Position numbers and translations under genes: made by a program. From contig CALKAA010000020.1 of the NCBI GenBank assembly GCA_937983495.1, forward strand, positions 1-6,040: a stretch of 6,040 bases of DNA, in the 5' to 3' direction. The DNA is from an uncultured Gemmobacter sp. Its GTDB lineage: Bacteria > Pseudomonadota > Alphaproteobacteria > Rhodobacterales > Rhodobacteraceae. This document shows, in pieces, positions 5,638-6,040 of the stretch; positions within the stretch are counted from its first letter, which is position 1, and each line of letters starts with the position of its first letter. Under the pieces are notes generated by a model, which did not search any database, was not told the DNA's origin, and saw nothing but the letters and a program-made list of their open reading frames with translations.

Positions 5638-6040
5638 CAGGCAATTGCAATCAAGTGGTTGTCCCATAGCAATGTGGTTTGCCGTAGTGGGCTGAGACTT
5701 TCGCCCAGATGTGACAGAACGCCATTGCCATCGCTCAGCATGAAGCCTCCGGGGGCTGCGGCGATGCCGCAGGCATCGGCCCGGCGCAGGGTTTGCAGGA
5801 AGCGGCCATCGTCTCCAAAAATCTGCACCGCACCACCTTTGGGCGAGGTGATCGCAATGCGCCCCGCGCTGGCGGCGATGGAGCCTGCGTAATTCTGCAT
5901 CACCATGGCTTCGGTGTCGGGCACCGGGCAAAGCGTCAATCGCCCCGCGTCCCATAGTGCCAGCAGCGGCGGGGCCTCGGCCGGGTCGCCCTCCCATTGC
6001 AGCGCGCACGCGGTGCGGCCATCGGGCAACAGCGCCAGAT
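5637..6040 (-). CDS. DUF1513 domain protein, C-terminal part (cut by window edge)
   Basis: The gene is read from beyond the right edge to TGA at 5637-5639, so only about 133 C-terminal residues are visible and the start is outside. I recognise the DUF1513 family (typically about 350-370 residues, function unknown) from LALLPDGRTACALQWEGDP, followed by APPLLALW, YAGSIAASAGRIAITSPKGG, GGFMLSDGNG and the terminal WDNHLIAIA. Repeated short beta-strand blocks of the type GRxAxTSPxGG and DGRFLQTL suggest a beta-propeller-like fold. Family members are often exported with a Tat signal and found near imelysin and cytochrome genes linked to iron uptake; this is from memory, and neither the N-terminus nor such neighbours are visible here. 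An in-frame TTG at 6029 is not the start, because the frame continues open through LAL to the window edge. The last codons run into the AT-rich dyad before the GAPDH-like gene. Confidence 0.85.
   Translation of the reverse strand, partial: LALLPDGRTACALQWEGDPAEAPPLLALWDAGRLTLCPVPDTEAMVMQNYAGSIAASAGRIAITSPKGGAVQIFGDDGRFLQTLRRADACGIAAAPGGFMLSDGNGVLSHLGESLSPLRQTTLLWDNHLIAIA

Overview
The window is about 6 kb of GC-rich DNA with strong G/C preference at third codon positions. Gene content and base composition suggest an alphaproteobacterium, most likely of the Rhodobacteraceae type. This placement is an inference from style and protein families, because there is no rRNA or other marker. Almost the whole window is coding, and no mobile element, tRNA, rRNA or CRISPR array is visible.

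The left block (1-2285, + strand) belongs to purine/ureide catabolism. It begins with the 3' end of an unidentified gene whose reading frame appears broken by one extra G near 53-55. The stop of that gene overlaps the start of ureidoglycolate lyase (allA, 185-670). Next comes a nucleobase:cation symporter-2 permease (758-2239) with the purine-type NAT signature, probably importing urate or xanthine. A strong intrinsic terminator (2256-2285) closes the block.

The middle block (2303-4579, + strand) is a tightly coupled gene pair: an APH/hydroxylysine-kinase-like phosphotransferase and a class III PLP enzyme of the ethanolamine-phosphate/phosphohydroxylysine phospho-lyase type. Together they suggest a two-step route in which an amino alcohol is phosphorylated and then loses phosphate and ammonia to give an aldehyde. 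The natural substrate cannot be read from the sequence.

The right block (4576-6040, - strand) holds a short, divergent glyceraldehyde-3-phosphate dehydrogenase-like gene. It meets the phospho-lyase gene tail to tail, and the two stop codons share one CTAG. Upstream of it, on the same strand, is the C-terminal part of a DUF1513 protein cut by the window edge. The 92-bp gap between these two genes is unusually AT-rich and carries a perfect 7-6-7 dyad.

Nothing here is clearly a new defence or mobile system. The points most worth a second look are the kinase/phospho-lyase pair with no obvious promoter space, the divergent GAPDH paralogue with its upstream dyad, and the apparent frameshift at the left edge.
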